Origin: a bacterium
GTDB taxonomy: Bacteria > Planctomycetota > UBA11346
Assembly (NCBI GenBank): GCA_020049615.1
Contig: JAIFKN010000026.1
Location: 1 to 5,334, forward strand
DNA length: 5,334 bases
Reading direction: 5' to 3'
Position 1 is the stretch's first letter. Every line of letters begins with the position of its first letter. Position numbers and translations under genes: made by a program. This document shows, piece after piece, positions 1 through 5,334 of this stretch. The notes beneath the pieces are model-generated. The model ran no database searches, had not been told where the DNA came from, and saw only the letters and a list, made by a program, of their open reading frames with translations.

Positions 1-279
1 TGGCGCCCGCCGAGCTGGACCGCCTGCTGCGACCTGCGTGGCGCCGACGGCCGCTGGATCGCGCGCTTCTTCCGCTGCCCCTTCGACGGCGCGGCGATCC
101 GCTGCGAACCCGGCGTGGTGCCGCTGTGGGCGCCCTGGTCGAGCCTGCCCGGCCTGCCGCTGTCGCCGTGGCATGCCAGCGTGCTGGCGGCGGTGGCGGC
201 GGGGCGCGCCGAGGCGGCGGCGGACGCGCCGGATCGCAACCCACCTACGGACAGGCCGCCCGCGTGCCTTCCCGGTTGA
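1..279 (+). CDS. 3' end of an unrecognised protein-coding gene (5' end outside window)
   Basis: Frame 1 is open from the first base to a TGA at 277-279 and gives 92 residues. It is chosen over the other two frames because its composition is protein-like (several Trp, Phe, Asp and Cys residues, e.g. GRWIARFF, CPFDGAA and VVPLWAPW) and nearly every codon up to about position 235 ends in G or C. The competing frames give Arg/Pro/Gly-rich low-complexity peptides. The stretch around LPGLPLSPWHASVLAAVAAG could be a C-terminal helix, followed by a Pro/Ala-rich tail of about 25 residues. I do not recognise a family. The four cysteines form no metal-binding pattern I know. It ends 16 bases inside the following methyltransferase gene, so it is probably the preceding member of the same operon and could be another glycan-pathway enzyme. 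That role is inferred from position only. Confidence 0.6.
   Translation, partial: WRPPSWTACCDLRGADGRWIARFFRCPFDGAAIRCEPGVVPLWAPWSSLPGLPLSPWHASVLAAVAAGRAEAAADAPDRNPPTDRPPACLPG
249..255 (+). promoter_or_regulatory. Weak ribosome binding site that supports the GTG 264 start
   Basis: GGACAGG lies 8 bases upstream of GTG 264, a reasonable spacing for a weak Shine-Dalgarno site. It lies inside the end of the upstream gene. It helps choose GTG 264 over ATG 126 (low-complexity N-terminus) and over TTG 276, which overlaps the upstream TGA but has only a pyrimidine-rich lead. Confidence 0.35.
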
Positions 280-1058
280 TCTACCCGCTCCTGGCCGGAC
301 GCGCGCTGGCGCAGCGCCTGCTGCCCGAGCGCTCGGCGGGCGTCACGGACTACTACCGCAACGGTCTCGCCGGGCGCCTCGACGCCGCCGCCTGGCAGCT
401 CGAACGGCACGCGACGACCAGCCGCCTGCTCGACGTCGGTTGCGGCCGGGACCTGCTGCTGGCCCTGACCGCGGCCATCCGCTTCGGCAAGCGGGCCGTC
501 GCCTTCGATGTCCGGCCGCTGGCCGACCTGGCGCTGGTCAACTTCACCCTCGCCGCGCTGGACCGGCCGCCGGTCGCCGCCGTGGCCGAACTCGAGCCGC
601 GGTACGGCGTCGCCTATCGCATCGGCCGCCGCCTCGGCGACCTCGCCGAGACCTACGACGGGGTGGCCTCGACCGCCAGCTTCGAGCACATCCCCGAAGC
701 GGAGCTGCGCGATCTGGCCGCGACGCTCGCCCGCCGGCTGCCCGGCGGGGCGGTGGTCACGGCCGAGATCGACTACCGCGACCACTGGTCGTTCCTCGCC
801 CCCGTGGCCGCGGATCATTTCTACCATCTGTCCGGACCGGCGTTCGCCCTGCTCAACTCGCCGCGCATGTTCCAGAACCGCCTCCGGCACCGCGACATCA
901 CCACGCTGTTCCGCGGCCACGGCTTCGCCATCATCGGCGAAGCGACGACGGCCATGGAACTCACCGGCACCCGGCAGGAACGCAGCGCCCGCTTCCGCGG
1001 CTACAGCGAGGCGGAACTGGCGGTCGCGACCGCGCGCCTCGCCTGGAGCGCCGGCTGA
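264..1058 (+). CDS. Class I SAM-dependent methyltransferase (MT1)
   Basis: Predicted cytosolic methyltransferase of 264 residues, the usual size for small-molecule or glycan methyltransferases. Motif I is LLDVGCG at residues 55-61, and the acidic residue at the end of strand beta2 is D82 (AFDVRP). A beta4-type segment YDGVASTASFEHIP is at 131-144 and LPGG at 159-162. The following EIDYRDHWSF (168-177) and the later NRLRHRDITTLFRGHGF stretch resemble methyltransferases that I associate with bacterial surface-polysaccharide clusters. The early DYYR (29-32) also fits. Likely role: SAM-dependent O-methylation of a sugar or glycan intermediate. The substrate is inferred from the adjacent glycosyltransferases. 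The start is GTG 264. Extending the frame to ATG 126 would add 46 residues of Gly/Arg/Ala-rich sequence that overlaps a better coding frame, so I reject it. The stop shares one base with the next start (TGATG), which suggests translational coupling. Confidence 0.85.
   Translation: MPSRLIYPLLAGRALAQRLLPERSAGVTDYYRNGLAGRLDAAAWQLERHATTSRLLDVGCGRDLLLALTAAIRFGKRAVAFDVRPLADLALVNFTLAALDRPPVAAVAELEPRYGVAYRIGRRLGDLAETYDGVASTASFEHIPEAELRDLAATLARRLPGGAVVTAEIDYRDHWSFLAPVAADHFYHLSGPAFALLNSPRMFQNRLRHRDITTLFRGHGFAIIGEATTAMELTGTRQERSARFRGYSEAELAVATARLAWSAG
1045..1048 (+). promoter_or_regulatory. Ribosome binding site for the 1058 glycosyltransferase
   Basis: GGAG ends 9 bases before ATG 1058, inside the last codons of the methyltransferase gene. 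It supports ATG 1058 as the true start rather than any codon in the long open frame that runs back to base 38. Confidence 0.5.
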
Positions 1059-2164
1059 TGCGCATCGCGCTGGTGACTCCGGAATACCCCGGCTGCGGCC
1101 CGGCCTTCGGCGTCGGCCGCTATGTCGCCGACCTCGCCGGGGGGCTGCGCCGTGCAGGCGCGGTCGTCAGCGTGCTGGTGAGCAACCAGGCGGGTCGTTG
1201 GATCCTGCGTGACTCCTGCAGGGTCCGCCACGCGCCCTGCAGGCGGCCCGCCCTGCTCGTCCCCTGGCTCGACGCCGGCTGGCTGGAGGCGCGGCTCGCC
1301 TCGGAGGGCTGTGAGATCGCCGAATTCAGCAACTGGGGTGGCTTGGCCGCACGCCTCCGGTGGAACGGCCTGGTGGTCGTGCGGTTGAGCACGCCGGTCA
1401 ACCTGATCCCGACCTCCGGACCCAGCCGCCTGGTTCGGACGCTGCATCATCGCCATGAGCTTGCCACGGTCGGCCGCGCCGACCTCCTCATCGCGGACAG
1501 CGCCGCCATGGCGGCACAGGGTGCGGTGGTCTATGGGCGAATGGCCGATCAGGTCATCCACCACGGCCTTGTACTCGGTCCCCCGCCTGGACCCATCCCC
1601 TTCGTCCCCGAGGCATTGCTCGTCGGCCGCATGGAGCATCGCAAAGGCATCGACGTGGCCATCGATGCCTGGTCGTCGGTCCGCGCCGTTTACCCCGACG
1701 CGATCCTGCACCTGGTCGGTTCGGATCGCGGCCACCTGGCGGCGTTGCATCCCGGTGGGCTTCCTGCCGGAGTCATCCACCATGGCCGCCTCTCGGACAC
1801 CCAGCTTGCGGCTTTGCGTCGAAGGGTGCCGCTTGCCCTGGTTCCATCGCGTTTCGAAAGCTTCGGGCTGGTGGTGCTCGAAGCCTGGGCGGCAGGTCAG
1901 GCGGTGATCGCCAGCCGGGCCGGGGCACTGCCTGAGGTCCTTGGCCCGGCGGGCTGGATCACCGAGGTCGAGGCGCGGGCCCTGGGCCAGACCATTCTGA
2001 CGGCATGGCGTGACCCCGGCCTTCTGGCAAGGCAGGCACAGGCCGGACAGGCGCGCCACAGCGGCTTGTTTTCCATCGAGCGCTGTGCCTCCGAGACGAT
2101 GGCCGCCTATCGCAGCGCCAGGCGCCGCGCCCTGTCCAGCTCCGCACCAGAGGTCCAGCCATGA
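1058..2164 (+). CDS. GT4-type (GT-B fold) glycosyltransferase, first of three (GT-A)
   Basis: 368-residue retaining-type glycosyltransferase, predicted to be cytosolic or peripheral to the inner membrane. The N-terminal Rossmann half begins MRIALVTPEYPG and carries GVGRYV at 18-23. Further landmarks are LLIADS (143-148) and IHHG (167-170). The C-terminal donor half has GRMEHRKG (190-197), whose R191 and K196 match the usual diphosphate-binding pair. It also has the signature E267-SFGLVVL-E275, an E-x7-E motif, followed by GALPEVL. These are the hallmarks of the GT4 group. Donor and acceptor sugars cannot be read from the sequence. The frame is open upstream to base 38, but that part is Arg/Pro-rich and antagonistic to the methyltransferase frame, so ATG 1058 is chosen. 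The gene overlaps its neighbours by 1 base upstream (TGATG) and 4 bases downstream (ATGA). It holds five AGG arginine codons by hand count, against none in the preceding gene. Confidence 0.9.
   Translation: MRIALVTPEYPGCGPAFGVGRYVADLAGGLRRAGAVVSVLVSNQAGRWILRDSCRVRHAPCRRPALLVPWLDAGWLEARLASEGCEIAEFSNWGGLAARLRWNGLVVVRLSTPVNLIPTSGPSRLVRTLHHRHELATVGRADLLIADSAAMAAQGAVVYGRMADQVIHHGLVLGPPPGPIPFVPEALLVGRMEHRKGIDVAIDAWSSVRAVYPDAILHLVGSDRGHLAALHPGGLPAGVIHHGRLSDTQLAALRRRVPLALVPSRFESFGLVVLEAWAAGQAVIASRAGALPEVLGPAGWITEVEARALGQTILTAWRDPGLLARQAQAGQARHSGLFSIERCASETMAAYRSARRRALSSSAPEVQP
1215..1243 (+). repeat. Perfect 9-bp inverted repeat inside the glycosyltransferase gene
   Basis: CCTGCAGGG at 1215-1223 is the exact reverse complement of CCCTGCAGG at 1235-1243, with an 11-base spacer. 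Each arm contains the 8-base palindrome CCTGCAGG. The repeat encodes the SCRV...PCRR portion around residues 53-63. A GC-rich stem-loop in the mRNA is possible. A chance or codon-bias origin is also possible. Confidence 0.7.
2149..2153 (+). promoter_or_regulatory. Ribosome binding site for the second methyltransferase
   Basis: AGAGG sits 7 bases upstream of ATG 2161, inside the last codons of the preceding glycosyltransferase. It supports ATG 2161, which overlaps the upstream stop as ATGA. Confidence 0.55.
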
Positions 2165-2949
2165 AGACGCCTCCGTATGACGTCCTCATCAATGATGCCC
2201 TGTTCGTTGATCGGGCGACGTATTTCAGGCTGGCCGCGGACCGGATCAGCAAGATCCACAGCCTGATACGGCAGGGCAGGCCGCAGAGCGTCCTCGACGT
2301 CGGCTTCTATCCGGGCTTGATCGGCCGTCGCATCAAGGAGCAGTTCCCCTCCGTCAGGCTGGACGGCCTGGGGAAGCGCAACGGCGGTGGTGATTTTGCC
2401 TGGTATGATCGCATCATCGAGGCCGAGCTGGATCCCTTCTACGGCGCGACCACGATGCCGACGCTGCCCGGGAGATATGACCTCATCATCGCCTGCGAGA
2501 TACTCGAACACATCATCAATCCGCTTCCACTGCTCCGCCTGATCTCCACGTCGATGAACCCCGGCGGCATCGTCCTGATCTCGACACCCAACGTGTCGAG
2601 CATGGGCGCCATCGCCAGACTGCTCTCCGGCCGATCGAACCATGAGTTGATCAGCCGGTCGGTGATGGTGGACTCCTCGGAGTGGAGGGCTCACATCCGC
2701 CTCTACTCGAAGCAGGAACTCGCCGAACTTGCCGGCATGACCGGTCTTCGCGTCATCGAACACGCCTATTACACCAACGCCTCCATGCTGTATGAGAGGA
2801 AGAAGCGGATCGCTTGGGCCGTCCGGATGATGGCCTCCGTCATTCCAAGATACCGCGAGGATCAGATGGCCGTACTCGCCATGGCTGATGACGACCACCG
2901 GACGGGAACGCCTCCTTTCCGCTCCCCGGACCCGTCAGCCTCTCCATGA
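2161..2949 (+). CDS. Class I SAM-dependent methyltransferase with altered motif I (MT2)
   Basis: 262-residue protein with the Methyltransf_11/23 layout. Motif I is at 44-52 (VLDVGFYPG), beta4 with CEILEHI at 112-118, NPGGIVLISTPN at 133-144, and HIRLYSKQEL at 178-187, a feature typical of the Methyltransf_23-like C-terminal half. The normal G-x-G-x-G loop is replaced by GFYPG, so only the first and last glycines remain. D46 and the EHI motif are kept, so activity is plausible but not certain. A basic, hydrophobic helix at about 213-232 could touch the membrane. The last 17 or so residues are Pro/Ser-rich and look disordered. The protein is clearly not a copy of the upstream methyltransferase. 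It is inferred to methylate a glycan or its carrier-linked intermediate. Codon use differs from its neighbours: 7 of the first 30 codons end in A or T, and there are eight AGA/AGG codons by hand count. It overlaps the next gene by 4 bases (ATGA). Confidence 0.85.
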   Translation: MKTPPYDVLINDALFVDRATYFRLAADRISKIHSLIRQGRPQSVLDVGFYPGLIGRRIKEQFPSVRLDGLGKRNGGGDFAWYDRIIEAELDPFYGATTMPTLPGRYDLIIACEILEHIINPLPLLRLISTSMNPGGIVLISTPNVSSMGAIARLLSGRSNHELISRSVMVDSSEWRAHIRLYSKQELAELAGMTGLRVIEHAYYTNASMLYERKKRIAWAVRMMASVIPRYREDQMAVLAMADDDHRTGTPPFRSPDPSASP

Positions 2950-3980
2950 GTGTCGTCGTGGCCCTGGACGCCTCACCCTGCGCCGGCACCCGCAGCGGGG
3001 TCGGACGATACGTCGAGGACCTCGCCGCAGGACTCGACGCGCTCGGACACCCGCCGGCTCTGGTCTATCAGGGCCATCACGGCCCGCTGTTCCCCCCGGT
3101 GGCCGAGCACGCCTGCGCGCGCCGCCGCTACGACCTGCTCGGCGGCCGGGTCGGGGCCTACCTGCGCCTGCCGCATGTGCTGCGCAACCTCGGCGCCGAC
3201 GTGTACCACTGCACCAGCACGATCGCCGTGCCCGGGCCGGGCTGGAACGGGCGGGTCGTGGCGACGGTGATGGACTGCTACCCGCTTGCGCCCGGAGCGC
3301 AGGTCAGCCCGCGGCATCGGCGGCTGTTCGCGCAACTGCTCGGCGCGATCCTGCGCCGAGCCACCCGCATCATCGTGCCGAGCCGCGCCACCGCGGACGA
3401 ACTGCGCGCCCTCGGCCACGCGGGTCCGCTGGAGGTGGTCCCGCTGGGCCTGCGTCCCATCGCACCCGGCCCGCGCCCGCCCACCGCACCGGCCGGGGGT
3501 TACCTCTTCACCCTCGGGGCGATCGAGTTCCGCAAAGGACTGCACCTTCTCGCCGCGAAGCGTCCGCCGCTTCCCTGGATCCACTGCGGGCCGCTGCGCA
3601 ACGACCCGGGCGGACGCATCGTCGCCGCGATGGACGCGGCCGGCTGCCGCCGGCTGGGTTTCGTCGGCGAGGCGGAACGCATCTCATGGCTGTCGCACGC
3701 CACGTTGCTGGCGATGCCGTCGCAGACCGAGGGATTCGGCTACCCGCCGCTCGAGGCGATGGCCCTGGGCGTGCCGGTGCTGGCCTTCGCCACCGGCTCG
3801 CTCCCGGAGGTGCTTGGCGATGCCGCCCAGTGGACCACGCCGGAGCGCCTGGGCGACGATCTGGCGGACCTGGTGCGCGATGCCGGCCGACGCTCTGTCC
3901 TGGCAGCCGCCGGGCGGCGGTGGACGGCAGCGTTCTCCGTCGAAACCATGGCGCGGGCCCACCGGGTGATCTATGGTTGA
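2946..3980 (+). CDS. GT4-type (GT-B fold) glycosyltransferase, second of three (GT-B)
   Basis: 344-residue glycosyltransferase resembling the mannosyltransferase-type GT4 enzymes of O-antigen and exopolysaccharide clusters. The N-terminal domain begins VVVALDASP and has GVGRYVEDLAAGL at 18-30. MDCYP (109-113) sits where relatives have a DLS-type motif. IIVPS (142-146) and PLGL (166-169) mark the end of the N-terminal half. The donor domain carries GAIEFRKG (191-198, with R196 and K197), GFVGEAERISWL, and the E262-GFGYPPL-E270 E-x7-E motif, followed by GSLPEVLGDAA. Sugar specificity is unknown. ATG 2946 overlaps the upstream stop as ATGA, and no Shine-Dalgarno sequence is present in the pyrimidine-rich lead, so translation probably depends on coupling. 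The segment between residues 170 and 185 is a Pro-rich linker. The stop TGA 3978-3980 is the only stop between this frame and that of the next glycosyltransferase. Confidence 0.9.
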   Translation: MSVVVALDASPCAGTRSGVGRYVEDLAAGLDALGHPPALVYQGHHGPLFPPVAEHACARRRYDLLGGRVGAYLRLPHVLRNLGADVYHCTSTIAVPGPGWNGRVVATVMDCYPLAPGAQVSPRHRRLFAQLLGAILRRATRIIVPSRATADELRALGHAGPLEVVPLGLRPIAPGPRPPTAPAGGYLFTLGAIEFRKGLHLLAAKRPPLPWIHCGPLRNDPGGRIVAAMDAAGCRRLGFVGEAERISWLSHATLLAMPSQTEGFGYPPLEAMALGVPVLAFATGSLPEVLGDAAQWTTPERLGDDLADLVRDAGRRSVLAAAGRRWTAAFSVETMARAHRVIYG

Positions 3981-4008
3981 GCCGACCATGACCGGACGGA
4001 TAGGGTGA
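3973..4008 (+). other. 11-codon mini-ORF bridging two glycosyltransferase genes
   Basis: ATG 3973 opens a frame reading MVEPTMTGRIG and ends at TGA 4006-4008. It overlaps the last 8 bases of the upstream gene and shares one base with ATG 4008 of the downstream gene (TGATG). It has an internal ATG at 3988. No clear Shine-Dalgarno site precedes it. It may pass ribosomes from one gene to the next, or it may be chance. No protein function is claimed. Confidence 0.3.
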
Positions 4009-5261
4009 TGGCCGGAACCCCTCGCGTTCTGCTCGACGTCGGTCCGCTTGGGCTGGGCTATGCCAATCCGCGGATGCAGACGGGCATCTACCGCGTCACG
4101 GAACGCACTTTGGCGCTCCTGCCGCACTCTGGGCCGGACCGCCTCGGCCTGACCGCCACCGCCTCCTGGATCCTTGACCGGGCGGGCGAGGCCCAGTTGG
4201 CGGCGGCCAACCACGACCTGGCGCCATGCTGGATCCCGGCCCACCACCGCCCCGCGCTCGGTGGTGCGCAGTGGACGGCGTTGATCGCCCGGGCGCGCCG
4301 TGGGGCTCGTCTGTCACCCGCACGGGTCCTCGCTGCGCTTGGTGTCCGGGGTGCGGCGTGGCTGCACAAACCCAAGGCCATCACCGGTGAATGGGATGTC
4401 CTGCATTCCTTCTTCGACCCGCTTCCGGATTCAGATCGAGTGCGCTCCCGAGCCCAGGCGCTGACCATCTACGACCTCTCCATTCTCAGCCATCCCGGAT
4501 TCCACCTCTCCGGAACCATCGCCATTGTCAGGCACGCCTTGGCTTCGCTGCTGCACGCCAAGCGTGGCTGGGCTGTCTGCATCAGCGAATTCACCCGCAA
4601 CGATCTGGTCGCTCGAACCGGATTCCCACCCGAGCGTGCGGTGGTCATCCCGCTCGGAGTCGATCGGGCCTTCGTCCCGGCTGTGGATGCGCTGCGCTCG
4701 GCGGCACGGGATCGGTATGGCATCGGACCGCGACCCTACCTGTTATGCGTCTCCTCCATGGAACCGCGCAAGAACCTGGTTGGCGCGCTGCGCGGGTTCG
4801 CCCGCTTTTGCGAGCTTCAGCCAACGGCCGACCTGCAGCTCGTGCTGGCCGGTCCAGCCGGCTGGCTGAACTCCCCGATCGGCGAGGAGATCCGCCGCGC
4901 CCACGTCCCGGTCCGCCACCTGGGCTTCGTCCCCGACCGCGACCTGCCCGCCCTCTACAGCGGCGCGCGCGGATTCCTCTACCCGTCCCATGCCGAAGGC
5001 TTCGGCCTGCCGGTGCTCGAGGCGATGGCCTGCGGCACCCCGGTCCTGACCAGCAACACCAGTTCGCTGCCCGAGGTCGCCGGGGATGCCGCCGTGCTGG
5101 TGGATCCGGGCGATGTCGGCGCGATCGCGGACGGGATTGGACGGTTGCTGCAGGACGGCGCCGGACTCTCCGCGCGTGGCAGGGAGCGGGCGTCCCGCTA
5201 CACCTGGGCGGCCTATCGCGACGGCCTGTCGGCACTGCACGAGCGCATGGCGCGTGCCTAG
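4008..5261 (+). CDS. GT4-type (GT-B fold) glycosyltransferase, mannosyltransferase-like (GT-C)
   Basis: 417-residue glycosyltransferase, larger than the other two because of an extended N-terminal half. VLLDVGPLG at 7-15 and TGIYRV at 25-30 form the first Rossmann strand and acceptor loop. A basic, Ala-rich segment lies at roughly 90-125. TIYDLS (153-158), ISEFT (192-196) and PLGVD (215-219) are typical of GT4 enzymes of the WbaZ/MtfB mannosyltransferase kind. The donor domain has SSMEPRKN (249-256, R254 and K255), VLAGPAGWLN, LGFVPDRDLPALY and the E330-GFGLPVL-E338 E-x7-E motif. SSLPEVAGDAAVLVDPGD follows. Likely role: addition of a sugar, possibly mannose, to a growing carrier-linked glycan on the cytosolic face. 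The donor is inferred from family resemblance only. GTG 4005 is an alternative start adding one residue. ATG 4008 is preferred for its TGATG junction with the mini-ORF. It is the only complete gene here ending in TAG. Confidence 0.9.
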   Translation: MAGTPRVLLDVGPLGLGYANPRMQTGIYRVTERTLALLPHSGPDRLGLTATASWILDRAGEAQLAAANHDLAPCWIPAHHRPALGGAQWTALIARARRGARLSPARVLAALGVRGAAWLHKPKAITGEWDVLHSFFDPLPDSDRVRSRAQALTIYDLSILSHPGFHLSGTIAIVRHALASLLHAKRGWAVCISEFTRNDLVARTGFPPERAVVIPLGVDRAFVPAVDALRSAARDRYGIGPRPYLLCVSSMEPRKNLVGALRGFARFCELQPTADLQLVLAGPAGWLNSPIGEEIRRAHVPVRHLGFVPDRDLPALYSGARGFLYPSHAEGFGLPVLEAMACGTPVLTSNTSSLPEVAGDAAVLVDPGDVGAIADGIGRLLQDGAGLSARGRERASRYTWAAYRDGLSALHERMARA

Positions 5262-5334
5262 GAGCCTGTCGGGGATAGACGCCTCTGACCGTCATGGGTG
5301 CCCGATTCGCACCTCAACGAATTGTGGTTTGATG
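5262..5334. other. Noncoding tail after the last gene; no clear terminator
   Basis: No gene is supported in these 73 bases. The end is visibly less GC-rich than the coding part (ATTGTGGTTTGATG at the edge). An imperfect hairpin can form between CGATTCG (5303-5309) and CGAATTG (5318-5324) with an 8-base loop and one G-T pair. It is not followed by a T-run, so it is a poor match to an intrinsic terminator. The window ends before any downstream gene can be judged. Confidence 0.4.

Noticed and set aside
186..235. G-rich GCG/GGC tract that might form a G-quadruplex or repeat
   Set aside because: G runs are mostly only two long, and the tract is explained by Ala/Gly/Arg codons in a GC-rich gene end.
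126..263. Extended N-terminus for MT1 from ATG 126
   Set aside because: It encodes a Gly/Arg-rich peptide unlike a methyltransferase N-terminus and overlaps the better-supported coding frame of the upstream gene.
38..1057. Open frame upstream of ATG 1058 that would make GT-A a 708-residue fusion protein
   Set aside because: The added portion is Arg/Pro/Gly-rich low-complexity sequence lying out of frame under MT1, which has clear methyltransferase motifs. ATG 1058 has an RBS and a TGATG junction.
1001..2059. 352-residue open frame on the minus strand opposite GT-A
   Set aside because: It shows no recognisable domain, and long antisense frames are expected in GC-rich coding DNA. The + strand frame has GT4 motifs.
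2107..2898. 263-residue open frame on the minus strand opposite MT2
   Set aside because: It is the antisense shadow of a gene with clear methyltransferase motifs; I see no conserved family signature in it.
2888..3991. 367-residue open frame on the + strand overlapping GT-B
   Set aside because: It is Arg/Pro-rich and lacks domain motifs. The frame starting at 2946 carries the full GT4 signature.
5303..5324. Hairpin as an intrinsic terminator
   Set aside because: The stem is short with a G-T pair and no T-run follows, so the evidence is too weak to call a terminator.
1..5334. CRISPR array, tRNA, rRNA or insertion sequence
   Set aside because: No spaced direct repeats, tRNA-like cloverleaf, rRNA sequence or transposase motif could be seen; nearly the whole window is accounted for by coding frames.

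Overview
This window is a GC-rich, strongly GC3-biased stretch of bacterial DNA. All recognisable genes lie head to tail on the + strand and form one compact polysaccharide or glycan-biosynthesis operon fragment. High GC, tight gene packing, GTG/ATG starts and almost exclusively TGA stops fit a high-GC Pseudomonadota-type bacterium, but nothing here fixes genus or species.

Layout: (1) bases 1-279 are the 3' end of an unrecognised gene cut by the window edge. (2) 264-1058 is a class I SAM-dependent methyltransferase (MT1), started at GTG 264. (3) 1058-2164 is a GT-B fold, GT4-type glycosyltransferase (GT-A in this annotation). (4) 2161-2949 is a second, different class I methyltransferase (MT2) with an altered glycine motif. 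(5) 2946-3980 is a second GT4-type glycosyltransferase (GT-B in this annotation). (6) 4008-5261 is a third GT4-type glycosyltransferase (GT-C in this annotation), close in motifs to O-antigen mannosyltransferases. (7) 5262-5334 is noncoding sequence that turns less GC-rich toward the window end.

The first four junctions overlap by 16, 1, 4 and 4 bases. The fifth is a 27-base gap spanned by an 11-codon mini-ORF that overlaps both flanking genes. Translational coupling along the whole transcript is therefore likely. The cytoplasmic products would plausibly build a glycan on a lipid or nucleotide-activated carrier (three sequential sugar transfers) and O-methylate it (two methyltransferases). 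Candidate products are a methylated O-antigen, capsule, exopolysaccharide or glycoprotein glycan. No flippase, polymerase, ABC exporter, initiating transferase or sugar-nucleotide gene is visible, so the final product cannot be named.

The window looks like a moderately ordinary glycan cluster. The points that merit a second look are the interleaved methyltransferase/glycosyltransferase order, the in-frame single-stop arrangement of GT-B and GT-C, the bridging mini-ORF, the altered SAM motif in MT2, a perfect inverted repeat inside GT-A, and a mosaic of codon usage between adjacent genes.
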